Program-made: the position numbers and the translations under genes
Origin: Vandiemenella viatica
Lineage: Eukaryota > Arthropoda > Insecta > Orthoptera > Morabidae
Reading direction: 5' to 3'
Assembly (NCBI GenBank): GCA_031002005.1
Contig: CM061919.1
Coordinates: 13,401,687-13,465,686 of the forward strand
Length of the DNA stretch: 64,000 nt
The notes under the pieces: generated by a model
Seen by the model: only the letters and a program-made list of their open reading frames with translations
Told to the model about the DNA's origin: nothing
The model's database searches: none
Shown here: piece by piece, positions 22,600 through 32,078 of the stretch
How positions within the stretch are numbered: position 1 is the first letter of the stretch
Layout of the letters: each line of letters starts with the position of its first letter

Positions 22600-22765
22600 C
22601 TTTAGGGCACCTGCAGGTTAACGTAGAAAATGAACCATGAATACTTCACAGCAAGCTATGTCTGGTTACATGCCTATGAGTATCCACCACCGATACGGAA
22701 ATTCTAACCGGGGACCTCTCAGTCACCAGTCAGACGCTTTAACCTCTAAGTCGCTAAAGATCTGT
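22600..22765 (-). mobile_element. SINE-C copy
   Basis: On the minus strand, GAGGTTAAAGCGTCTGAC is followed by AGAGGTCCCCGGTTAGAATT and a body with GTGAAGTATTCATGG and CTACGTTAACCTG. These are co-linear with the copies at 49.0 and 51.2 kb. Confidence 0.55.
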
Positions 22766-23519
22766 AATTACGTGAGACGCTTTTATAGTAACAGAAAGTA
22801 AATGCCATATTAGTTAAGAACTATCGATGAATAAAATGGAGACATTAAAATGAAATCCCCAATATGTAGCTAGTCATAAAAATTCGTCAGAACGTTTCAC
22901 CTAGCTATATGATGACTGTTAGGAAAGTTGCACTATAATTAAGTATATTTTGTACCCTAGAACTACGAGAGATGAAAGTGAATTTCATTAACTCATTGAA
23001 AATACATGCAGTGTAGTCCAGGTTGGCGTTGTTATCATTATTTTTAATCTCATTCATCTTTAAATAACTAAACTATGACAGTGTTACTAACTTCGAACAT
23101 TCCCACAAACTCTGTCTCCTGGCCGCGAAGCATAAAGCACTGAACCAAGGAAAAACTAAAAGGAATCCAAAACATGGACGCATCATACCGTTCTTCATTA
23201 ATTTATGGGGATATTACATATTCTTCACTACTTCTAACAAAGTGTGCCTTTATAAAAGGAACCACCGCGGCATTTCCATAGCGTGGTTTCGGAAAATATG
23301 AATAGTCTAGAAATGAACCCGGGACCTCCCGAAGACCTCTAAGTCTTCATTGCTCACCCACCAAGTTCAAATGGTTGTAATTTGTATGTGGAATATTGAT
23401 TAACATATGCAGACAAAGGCCAGAAAGAAGTGAATTTAAAAATAATTTAATATCGAGGAACATCTTTACGACACCAAATGTCTATTTAATTATAATAAGA
23501 CTACTGTCTCGTACAATAT

Positions 23520-23930
23520 TGAAGATTTGGGGTGTTCGCCTCTACGAGAACTCAAGAAAAATAATTTTATAAAACTTTGTAAAGGACACTTAATTTGTAA
23601 TGATGTGTGTATGTGCCGATGAAAATGTATTTTTAATTACCCAAAGGTTGGTGAAATAAAAAACAAATCAAATTAGATACAATGTGTTTTTATCTATACA
23701 AGCCTCTAAATTTATTATCAAACTTCAATTCATGAATAGGTAGCGAGAACCGGTTTTTGTTCGCCTGCCCTCTCAACAAAACTGGTTTACCGCCTACTGT
23801 TCTCGGCGCGGGGTATCAGGTTACAACAGGTTTGTACCTGCAAAGGGTATCAGGTTACACGGAAGGAACACCTGCATAGAGCATCAGATTTCAAGGCCAA
23901 CGGCAGGTATTTTGGTGTTTCACCCTTGAG
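23520..23930 (-). repeat. Internal copy of the arm lacking the genes
   Basis: In the orientation of the right arm this block repeats, in order, the terminal sub-repeats (23810-23930), the CCGGTTT-containing spacer (about 23750-23810), then the sequence downstream of ORF-b (23530-23740, the same as 24010-24240). ORF-a and ORF-b are missing. It lies directly next to the right arm. Confidence 0.6.
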
Positions 23931-24039
23931 ACAATTTATATAATCCTCCATCTGCAGCTTTCTAGTGACGGTGCTTGCCAAACCTTTAGCCCGTCTAGAG
24001 GTTAAAGATTTGAGATGTCCACCTCTACGAGAACTCAGG
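23850..24039 (-). pseudogene. DNA-polymerase-B-like tail, right arm
   Basis: An open stretch of about 63 codons on the minus strand reads LSSRRGGHLKSL, then SRRAKGLASTV, TRKLQMEDYINCLKG and ends at a TGA at 23850. The RRAKGLA...MEDYINCL pattern matches RRAKCLAGS...MEDYVNCF in the fragment at 26.8 kb. It resembles the region near the C-terminus of protein-primed family-B polymerases of Polintons (a K-A-K-G-V...Y-K-x-C-L type block). Only this tail is present. The upstream catalytic parts are absent. Confidence 0.5.
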
Positions 24040-24247
24040 AAGAATAATTTGAAAAAACTTCGTTAAGGACATTTATTTTGTAATGCTATATGTGCTGTTG
24101 AAAATGTATATTTAATTGCCCAATGGCGGGTGAAATAAAAAGAAATCAAATCAAATACAATGCATTTTTTTATTTATACTTTTATCATACAAACATCTAA
24201 ATTTATTTATTAACATCAAACTTCAATTCATGAACTGTAAGTCATTA

Positions 24248-24454
24248 CTAACCAGAATGTCCACAAACATCATATCCAGGATCATAATTCTTAATTACTA
24301 TATTACTAACATCATCCAATACTAGTAAATTTTTATAAGCAAATAGCTCATGCCTTAAAAGCGTATAGTCCAATGATGAACTGGGATTGTATGTCACTTG
24401 AGTCACATAAACATTATTGATATGCACATCAACCAGTTTTTGAACCGTAGCCAT
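24248..24454 (-). CDS. ORF-b, right arm copy, small protein of unknown function
   Basis: This 68-residue frame runs from MATVQKLVDVHINN to VCGHSG, nearly identical to the left-arm copy. It begins shortly after the ORF-a stop (24462), in another frame. The protein is mixed hydrophilic, with V-Y-V-T-Q and LLVLDDVS stretches, and shows no membrane segment. Conservation of an open frame in both arms argues for past selection, although recent arm homogenisation would produce the same picture. Function unknown. Confidence 0.4.
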   Translation of the reverse strand: MATVQKLVDVHINNVYVTQVTYNPSSSLDYTLLRHELFAYKNLLVLDDVSNIVIKNYDPGYDVCGHSG

Positions 24455-24461
24455 ATGACAG

Positions 24462-24974
24462 TCACGTAGAACTACTAGCCAAAATGTCGACAAATTCCTT
24501 GTAGTATCTTGCAACTTGCGAGCACCACGTCTTCTTGACGGCCAAGGCGCTGTTCACTGCAGGATGCGCGTCGATGATGTTCTTCCAAGTCGAATCTCCG
24601 AAGTAGACGCCGCTGGCTGGATCGGTATTAACGTAGAAACATATCGTTTTCACCCCGGCCACCGTTCGGCATGAGACGCCGTGGTCACCGAGTGGTACGT
24701 CGGTCTGGACGCTGCCGGCGTTGAATAAATCAGACACTAAGTCCAATACTTGCATCAGCAAGTTCCATTCTTTATAGGTTAATGTAACTTTGTTGTGCCC
24801 CACTTTTTCGAGCATTACAACAGGTTCAAATTCGTGCTTAGACGATAAACCTATCGTCAAACGCTTTGAATAACCAGTGTTGAGCTGATACACTGAGCAC
24901 AACAGTATTGGACGAGGCATGACTGCAGAATGACGGTAGGTTGGTTGCCCGAACAGTTGCGTGACGATATCCAT
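24462..24974 (-). CDS. ORF-a, right arm copy, unknown protein
   Basis: The 170-residue frame starts MDIVTQLFGQ. An internal MPRPILL could be the true start. It contains VYQLNTGYSKR, LSSKHEFEPVVMLEKV, KVTLTYKEWNLLMQ, LVSDLFNAGS, CRTVAGVKTICFYV, FGDSTWKNIID and CSQVARYYKEFVDILA. The same protein is found broken in the left arm and degenerate in the centre, so it belongs to the element. I do not recognise a family and see no catalytic motif, zinc finger or signal peptide. Its position inside a terminal inverted repeat is unusual, because it gives the element two divergently placed, inward-reading copies. It may be an accessory or virion-type gene of a Polinton, but that is a guess. Confidence 0.5.
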   Translation of the reverse strand: MDIVTQLFGQPTYRHSAVMPRPILLCSVYQLNTGYSKRLTIGLSSKHEFEPVVMLEKVGHNKVTLTYKEWNLLMQVLDLVSDLFNAGSVQTDVPLGDHGVSCRTVAGVKTICFYVNTDPASGVYFGDSTWKNIIDAHPAVNSALAVKKTWCSQVARYYKEFVDILASSST

Positions 24975-25029
24975 TACAAGCCGGTTTCTGGCTCGGAGTG
25001 TCGATTACAAACCGGTTGCCGGCGAGGGG

Positions 25030-25395
25030 TTTCGAATTCAAGGTCAACGGTAGGATATCAGGGTGCAACTGAACACCTGCATAGAGTATCGGGTTTCAAG
25101 GTCAGCGGTACGATATCAGCTTACACGGAAGGAACAGCTGCGTGGTTATCAGGTTTCAAGGCCAACGGTATGATATCAGGTTTCAAAGAGGGAATTCTGA
25201 GGTTTCAAGGTCAGCGGAAGGGTATCAGGTTACACTGGAACACACTTGCAGGTTTCATGGTCAGCGGTAGGGTATCAAGTTACAAGGAGGGGGAACTGAG
25301 GTTAGTGGAGAGGGGAGGGGGGTTCAAGGTCAACGGAAGGGTATCAAGTTACAAGGAAGGGAAGGGGTTTCGATTACACTTTTTTTGGTCCGTGG
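25030..25395 (-). repeat. Tandem sub-repeats of the right arm
   Basis: About seven degenerate units contain GGTCAGCGGTAGGGTATCA, AGTTACAAGGAGGG and GAGGTTTCAAG. They are the inverted counterpart of 18285-18536, with a higher copy number. Confidence 0.7.
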
Positions 25396-25457
25396 TACTA
25401 GCCCGCACTCTTGTCCATAATAGCCCATGTAGCCGTCACGCTTCTTCTCTATCTACT

Positions 25458-25463
25458 CTTGTC
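25458..25463. repeat. 6-bp target-site duplication, right (CTTGTC)
   Basis: Exact copy of 18194-18199, directly after the right terminus. Confidence 0.75.
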
Positions 25464-25794
25464 TTGAAGCAACTACGGGATACTTATTCGACATCTGGAC
25501 ATAACCTCCTAGCTAGACAAGGTTTCATTAATTGATTTCAAATTCTCTAGCAGCGTTAAGTACTATGATACAACGGGACTGTCATATGCTTACTGTAATA
25601 GCAACTGTGTTTCTATACGTGTCAGTCCTGCTCCATTTACAAAAGTGTAATGTGAAGGCCTAGTAAAATTAAACAGTAAAATTATCTATTACTTTTTACT
25701 TTAAAGTGATTGGATTAGTATACATCTCTTAATTTCTTTTATTAATAAATTTGATAATGGAAACAATCAATAAAAATTTTCAAAGGTGACTGTA

Positions 25795-26142
25795 TCGAAG
25801 AATGTTGAGGATACCATGGACAGACCACACCACAGATGCTGAAGTGCTCCGCAAAATTAAAAAAGTATATGAAAATTTTGACCACCATATAAACACGGAA
25901 GCTGCAGTACCGTGGCCACATTATGACGAACAATAGCCGTTACGAACTCGTGCTATCTGTTCTTCAGGAGAAAATACCAGGAAAGAGAAATGCTGGTAGG
26001 AGAACAATTTGCTGGCAAAAAAATCTCAGAACATGGACCTCCAAGACAACTACGGAGCTAATCCAAGCGTCAACTAGCAAAGACAAGACAGCCAAGATGG
26101 TTGCCGACATCCGGAACGGATAGAGACCAGAAGAAGAAGAAG
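25795..26142 (+). pseudogene. Non-LTR reverse transcriptase C-terminal remnant
   Basis: The reading starts RMLRIPWTDHTTDAEVLRKI, then after a frame change gives NNSRYELVLSVLQEKI, AGRRTICWQKNLRTW and KTAKMVADIRNG. This order (R-I-P-W-T-D, then R-Y-x-L-L then G-K-I then G-R-R...W-L-x-N-L-R) is the familiar C-terminal end of an arthropod LINE ORF2. A stop is followed by an AGAAGAAGAAGA-type tail at about 26128-26142. Heavily 5'-truncated and frameshifted. The clade was not assigned. Confidence 0.6.
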
Positions 26143-26144
26143 AA

Positions 26145-26770
26145 CTTTTTCACTTGTGGACAAATACATGGACTCTTTTATTACGAGAGTCCAACGAAAA
26201 CATTTATACTGACAAGAATGCATGGTTTTATACTTTCCAGCTATCTATTTTCTTTAATTTAAAAAACTGTAGTATCGTCTGTAGTGTGTGAACTATAATA
26301 GCAAACTAAGTTTATAGTTTGTCTCATCTGACATCAGAATTTCAACTAGTCGATAGCAATTCTTCTTTTAGTGCTATCCTTAGTTTATGTATTCTTGTCG
26401 GTGTCCCTATTATAACATATATCTTCAAAATTATGTGCTTTGTATATTGGAATGTTTGTTGTTTTCTACAGTTCTCACCCCACTCTGTCTCTGTTGCCTC
26501 CACATCAAACTAACAAATTAAAACTAGGCACACTATCCTGCCTGTATGAAACTCTTCCTCAGACTTTTTTCCTCGATTATCTTTTCCAAAACACAATCTT
26601 TTTGTATTTTATATCCCCACCTAATTTTGAGTATTGTTCTGTATCACATTTGAAATTTTTCATTTTTTCCCTTCCTTTTGGTAGCAGTAAGGCCCAAGTG
26701 TAGTAAGTGAAGGCCTTCGTGCTCTCATTACGATTCGCCATTCCTCAGCTTAAAAGACCTAAGCTGCTTT
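26145..26770. other. Gene-free interval
   Basis: AT-rich, with random-looking overlapping frames at 26.3-26.7 kb and nothing recognisable. Confidence 0.4.
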
Positions 26771-26771
26771 T

Positions 26772-27107
26772 ATGGACACAAACGCCTCCATTTACTTCGT
26801 GAAGGACTGTTATCAATATGCAGTAATAAGAGATAACAAGAAGGTATTAGATACGTCTCGGTATAATACCGACAAGCATTTCAGGATGAAATCCCACAGT
26901 AAAAAGGTTTTCGACGTTATGAAAGACGGGATTGTGGTGTTTGCTGGCTTGATGTCAAAAGTATGTGCGTTCCGACTGGAGTCCCACGAAACCTCCAGAC
27001 GGGCTAAGTGTTTGGCCGGATCCGTCAGCCGTAACCAGTGGATGGAGGATTATGTGAACTGTTTTTACACGGAGAAACTCCGAAATACCATCTGCAACAG
27101 TGAATAA
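26772..27107 (+). pseudogene. Polinton-type family-B DNA polymerase fragment
   Basis: The 111-residue frame begins MDTNASIYFVKD, which looks like a decayed D-T-D-S catalytic block. It continues with LDTSRYNTDKHF (compare the usual D-T-S-N-Y-P), SKKVFDVMKDG (usual K-K-V-L-G-K-M-K-D), FAGLMSKVCAF (usual V-G-L-R-x-K-x-Y) and RRAKCLAGSVS...MEDYVNCF (usual K-A-K-G-V...Y-K-x-C-L). That order fits the palm-to-thumb region of protein-primed polymerases of Polinton/Maverick elements. The upstream polymerase and the final region are absent, and the key aspartates are altered. It lies 1.3 kb outside the palindromic element, so it probably belongs to a different, older copy. Confidence 0.6.
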
Positions 27108-27109
27108 TG

Positions 27110-27755
27110 TCGGACCTCGTTATTGTAAATAAAGTTCAATTATCCAAACTAGGTCTGTCTATAATGGTTTATAAGCGGTATTCTGTGTATGTGTGTGTAA
27201 AGAATTGTATGAGTGAAGACAAAATATACCGTTTAACTGTATGTCGAGTTTATAAATATATATAGTGCACTGTAAAGAAATTTTATAGTCTGCTGCGCCA
27301 TGTTTAAATATGTTAAATGTTTATAGATTGCTGTACTAAAAGTAAATTGGCTGTTGAACATAGTTAAATCTTTACTGTACAAGTGTAAATACACAGCTGA
27401 ACAAATATTACATAGTTAGTGTATAGATGTAAACAACTTGCTGGATTTAGATATTTTCCATTCATTACACTGTACGTAAGTAACCATATAAAACTGTGCT
27501 CGGATATAATGTGTCTGCCCACAAAAGATGATTTATGTATTAGGTATATTATGAACATTTGTTTTATATACATTGGTAGACAAAGGACATTGTAAAGAGA
27601 ATAGAAAATAATTGTAAATGCTTGGTTTATATGAAAACAAAGCAATAAATATATGTTTATTTGTTTTTAATAACATATATTAAAATCCATATGAAATGTG
27701 ATTAATCAAAGCCCAGATATTTCACCAAGATCATATTTTGCCTTCTGTTTATCAC
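27110..27755. other. Gene-free spacer between polymerase and integrase remnants
   Basis: AT-rich. The two Polinton-type pseudogenes converge on it. No gene was recognised. Confidence 0.4.
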
Positions 27756-27759
27756 CTGT

Positions 27760-28443
27760 TCAACCAAAAATGTACTTGTAAACTTTGTTAGTTGTTATTC
27801 TTACTCGTAAATGCTCCTGCATTAACAATATATAAGTAAAAGGATTTGTTAATTTTCTTACTGTGTACCCTTCTGTTGACCATTTCGACAGATTGTCGTT
27901 TTCAAACTGTTCTTTAAATGTGCTGATTTTGATATGATCACCGGCTTTGAATTTTGCTGGATTAGTAGTCTTAATATGATTGTGCACTGCTGATAGTAGT
28001 GAGTTGTTTTAAACATCACACGGTTTGACCTTTATAGTCCCAAGCCACTTGCTATTGCGACTGGACGTTAACAGAAGTAATTCACTCCAGCGATGTGAAT
28101 AACGTCTACTAAATTTATCCACAACGCATTATTAAACTTATTGAAAGCTTGATTATTAATACCTTAAGATGGACATACGCTGAGCTGTGATTAATGCATT
28201 TCTAATCAAGAGCGTCTTTAAGTTGTAAAACTCTTTCGTTTTCTGTCTGTAAATTTCTAGTACTATCTCTATTGCTCTTGAGCGGTACAACAAATACAAA
28301 CTTATAACATGTATCAATTAGCATCAATATACACTTAAAACCGCAGATTTAACGATGGCACGGGACCATTTCCACAATATCTGCTTGCCATAGTCCATCA
28401 ATTCCTTTTATCACAACACGTGGTCGCAGGAAATTCCTTTACG
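27760..28443 (-). pseudogene. Polinton-type retroviral-like integrase remnant
   Basis: From the SINE at 28456 downwards on the minus strand, the reading gives RVVIKGIDGLWQADIVEM (first catalytic aspartate region), then in other frames FKCILMLIDTCYKFVFVVPLKS and LQTENE (where L-Q-T-D-x-G is usual), then AYVHLKVLI and, from 27987, AKFKAGDHIKISTFKEQFE and WSTEGYTVRKLTNPFTYIL. The last block is the C-terminal domain with the K-F-K-x-G-D and F-x-x-x-Y pattern of Polinton integrases. Several stops, a D-to-E change and a SINE inserted upstream show it is dead. The N-terminal zinc region may continue above 28.70 kb, but I could not follow it. Confidence 0.65.
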
Positions 28444-28455
28444 CTATTCTATAGA

Positions 28456-28684
28456 TTTTTATTCTAACTGCTTAACGTCTCTTAACAGCGAGGTCTTTAG
28501 AGACGGGAAAGGATTGGGGGAAAGGAATGGGAAGGAATTCGGCCATGCCCTTTTGAAGGAAGCATCCCGGCATTTTTCTGGGAAACCATGGAAAACTCAA
28601 ATCTGAATTCCCGGGCGGGGATTCGAACCGGCGTCCTCCAGAATGCGAGGCAAGAACGCTAACCGTTACACCAACACATTCGGT
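28456..28684 (-). mobile_element. SINE-A copy with 12-bp target duplication, inside the integrase remnant
   Basis: The copy is flanked by CTATTCTATAGA at 28444-28455 and 28685-28696. It has box B GGTTCGAATCC on the minus strand, the core with GGCCGAATTCC and the GTTAAGAG..-type end. Part of the core (the CACTCC block) is deleted compared with the copy at 18.5 kb. Confidence 0.85.
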
Positions 28685-28699
28685 CTATTCTATAGAGTT

Positions 28700-29645
28700 C
28701 TGCTACAGCTGGATACGTCACTTTCGTGAAGACGCTGTAAGTAATCTATATCATTTAACGAGTTCATTCGAATCGTACGAGGTATACATATACCTTTAAG
28801 GAGAAAAACCAGAACCCGATTGAGGATCAGGCTTAGAGATTATGTTTTTATACCTAAAGCTGTAAGCAGATTTCAAAACGTTGTTACGTGTGCTGAAATT
28901 ATATCTGTCTGCACACATGTAGTCTAATATCTCAAAGTGTTCTTCATGTACTTGATGGGATTTTTTTTAAATTTTTTTTTTAACAGTTGTTCTAATATTC
29001 CTTGTATTGTTTCATATTCATTACCATCGATTACATTAACATCGCCGTCAAAAGTCAGAGATGAATTTCCATTCATTAGTAAATTATTCTCCTTTCGAAC
29101 ACCATAGACTGAATAACCTCGCTCACTTCGAGTGTCTTTAACAAATCTCGAATTAAACCAGGAGAAGATACTGGTTGCAAAGGTAAGTAAACATTTTCAC
29201 AGTATCCGTCGCTGGTTGCCATAATTTCTTGAAAAATATTTCAATTTTGACCTTGATTACTTTCGATTCAAGTAACTTCTATCGAAAAGCATTTCTGACC
29301 TTTATGAAGTCTTGTTTATTTCTTGTCGACTCTTTCATGTTTGCACACAGAATGAAAATTGGGGATAGTTACTATACAATTTTATATCTGAGGATTATTT
29401 TGCCTTCATGTCAGTGGGTTCGCCATTGGATTAAATCTTATTCTAGCTAGGCATTTCGCATGGAAAAGGATCCTATGGTAAATTTTTAACACTTTCAGTC
29501 TAAGACACCTATTGGAAGAAGGTTAGTTAGGAAGCTTATACAGTCTACAGGAATTTAGTAATAATTCACATCCGTCCCTAGTACATATTCATATTTATGA
29601 AACATACCCACTGAGACAATACGTAAAAATATAGTCAGTTGTGTT
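28700..29645. other. Unassigned AT-rich DNA, possibly more decayed Polinton
   Basis: No intact frame. The first 200 bases may continue the integrase N-terminus. The rest is unassigned. Confidence 0.35.
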
Positions 29646-29649
29646 TTCT

Positions 29650-30870
29650 TTAAATCATTTAAATATTTTCCACATTTGCAAAAATTGACAAAAATTAAGG
29701 GGGTTGAAAGATTGAGAAGGGTTTGATTTGTGTAAACCAAATGTAGACAATATTTTTTGTTTTAAAACATAAGTGTGCAAAGTTCCATGGATATCGGACA
29801 AAAACCTTGGCAAAAATTGAGGGTGTGGAAAGGGGGAGAGAGGTTGAGCTTTTGTAGACCAAATGTTGACCGTATTTCGCTGTTTGTTTTAAAATATACG
29901 TGTGCAAATTTCCTTTAAAATTGGATAGAAACTGTATCTTTGTGTAAAGAAAATTGACAAAAATTAAGGAGGTTCAAAGGGCGAGAGTGGTTCGGCTTCT
30001 GCAAACCAAATGTAGACAGTATTTTTCTGTTTGTTTTAAAGTATACGTGTGCAAAGTTCCATCGATATCGGATACAAGCTGTCAGTGTGTATAAAGATTA
30101 TCGGCAAAAATTAGAGGGGTGGAAAGGGGAAGAGGCTTTCGGTTTTTGCAAACCAAATATACACAGTATTTTTCTGTTTGTTTCTTCACTATATGTGTGC
30201 AAACATCATTCAAAGAACGGGGTGAATTGGATTCTGTGATATGCAATGTCAGTTTACATTTTATCCAGGCTATGGGATTTAAAACTGTGGGTTTCTATAA
30301 AGAACAAATTAAAAGAGGTGGGGAAAAGGAGGAGAGGGGTTGGGTTTTCATAAACCAAATTTAGACAGTATTTTCCTGTTTGATTTAAAGTATGTGTGTG
30401 CAAAGTTCCATTGATATCGGATATAAAAAAAAAAATGTACAATATGTTTCTCTTTTTTTTAAAAAAAATACTTGTGCAGTGTTTCCATCTAAATCGGAAA
30501 AAACTGTAGGTTTTTATAAGGAATTTGGAAACTTAGAGAGGTGGGGGTAAAGGGGGAGAGGGGTTGAGATTTAGCAAACCAAATGCGGACAGATTTTTTT
30601 TTCTGTTTGTTTTTCTTTATATGTTGCAAACTTCATTCAAAATCGGATAGAAACTATAGCTTTGTAGAAAGAACATTGACAAAAATTAAGGGGTTGGAAA
30701 GGGGGAGAGCTGTTGAGTTTTTGCAAAAAAAATGTTAATAGTATTTTCCTCTTTATTTTAAAGTGTATGTGTGCAGTTTTAGAGTTTAGTTTTCTTTTTT
30801 TGGGATCAGAAACTTTCTCCTTGAAAAAGTACATGTATGTGCCAACGTTCATGGTTATCGGTGTCTATTA
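29650..30870 (+). repeat. Diverged tandem array, basic period about 146 bp
   Basis: A block with GCAAACCAAATGTAGACAGT, TTTTCTGTTTGTTTTAAAGT, GTGTGCAAAGTTCCAT and GAAAGGGGGAGAGGGGTTG recurs about seven to eight times. The CCAAAT anchor recurs at about 29737, 29858, 30004, 30150, 30353, 30576 and 30723, giving mostly 146-147 bp spacing with some longer gaps. It looks like an old minisatellite-type expansion. Confidence 0.7.
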
Positions 30871-30874
30871 ATCT

Positions 30875-31550
30875 CGGATATATATTTATACAAACATCCA
30901 TTTTATATTTAAGGTTAATTTTAGTGTTCGAGCGGCGAGAGTTCAAGGAGAGTACAAAATAATATCACGTTATTTACTCCCTGGCGTCAGGGGTATGATT
31001 GGTTGGGCATAAGATGACAACCTGGCGGAATATCACCACCCTGTACATTGACGAAATATTTCTTCGAATACGTGACCCGGTCTGCATTTCAGTACTTTTA
31101 CATTTTTACGGTTCCTATATTCGCGAATCAAAGTAACGCCGGTGTTTTATGGTTGTCCATTCTCCAGCGTTTCAGGTTATCGAGGGGAAACAGGTTTCAC
31201 GTTTACAGCGCTTCAATCACCATAACTTACAAAGAGTCTTTTATGAATTTGCCTGGTTTATGTAACGTTTCTGGACAGTGTCTTCATCCCAGTGAACATA
31301 TTAACAATCCAAAAAACACAAACTGACAACATAGAAGTAAAATAAATACAATATAAATAAAAAAAAAAAAAAAAAAAAAAAATAGTTTGTTCCTGATATT
31401 GAAACCGTGAGGCCATCAAATAAATTCAAAATTTGTTGAATCTGCTTCTTAGACCTAGGTACAAATAGTTAGATGATTCGAAATAAGATTCATATCAGGC
31501 GAAAGTTTACTGAAATGCTACAAATGCTCCCTAACAATATATTAGTATTT
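30875..31550. other. Gene-free interval with a poly(A) run
   Basis: An A run lies at about 31360-31382. A 92-residue frame at 31.05-31.33 kb has no recognisable domain. Nothing else is supported. Confidence 0.4.
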
Positions 31551-32078
31551 TCTTGTTAATGTTATTATTATTATTATTATTACTCCGCAATTCACTAAAA
31601 GTGTGTGGTGGAGGGTGCATTGCACCTATCCTAAAGGGTAATAGTTTGGAAGGGATATACAGGATATGGCAGGAGGCGCCCATGGGCTATTGTAAGGAAC
31701 CATCCCAGCATTCGCCTGGAGTGATCCGGGAAAACCATGGAAAACCCAGATCAGGTTGGCCGGAGTGCTTTATCGAAAGCTACTCCTGTCGGATTTTAAG
31801 TTTACTCGCCCGGTAAATCCTTTCTATTCCATTCCCTTATCGCTCGTGGGAAAAATGACTACAGAAATGAATCGGTTCTGGCCCTGATTTCTCTTATCTT
31901 ATTTTCGCGGTCATTCCGAGATGTGAATGTTGCTGGTAGCAATATTTGCTGGCTTTCATTCCGAAATACGTCTGTCGTGAATTTTTCAATTAGCTTCCGT
32001 CGAGAGCAACGCCTTCGGTGTTCCAGGTCTTCCCAACCTAACTCCTTCAACATCGCACTTACGCTTTCCCTCCAACTA

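Larger units (their letters stand above)
20600..23515. other. Centre of the palindromic element, no intact gene
   Basis: Apart from two SINE-like pieces (21890-21950 and 22600-22765), I see no coding frame with recognisable domains and no polymerase, integrase, ATPase, protease or capsid signature. Confidence 0.45.
18200..25457. mobile_element. 7.26-kb palindromic Polinton-like element
   Basis: The element begins AGTAGATGGAGAAG and ends with the complement of AGTAGATAGAGAAG. By eye the first ~95 bp of each end differ at about ten positions. The arms extend inward to 19868 and 23949. Each arm carries tandem sub-repeats, two unrecognised reading frames and a DNA-polymerase-like tail. AG...CT termini and a 6-bp duplication fit Polinton/Maverick elements, whose integrase makes 6-bp duplications. 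The centre (19869-23948) holds a diverged third copy of the arm gene, SINE debris and no integrase, ATPase or capsid gene that I can see. Typical Polintons are 15-40 kb, so this is probably a non-autonomous derivative. A Galileo-type foldback element is the main alternative, but those make 7-bp duplications. Confidence 0.7.
23949..25457 (-). repeat. Right arm (terminal inverted repeat)
   Basis: This is the reverse complement of the left arm without the SINE. It contains the better-preserved ORF-a and ORF-b. At its inner end the sequence continues as the polymerase-like tail, whereas the left arm diverges. Confidence 0.75.

Noticed and set aside
25076..25535. Long plus-strand frame with repeated GFKVSG/GRVSSYKEG-like segments
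   Set aside because: It is a translation of the tandem sub-repeats in the right arm, not a real repeat protein.
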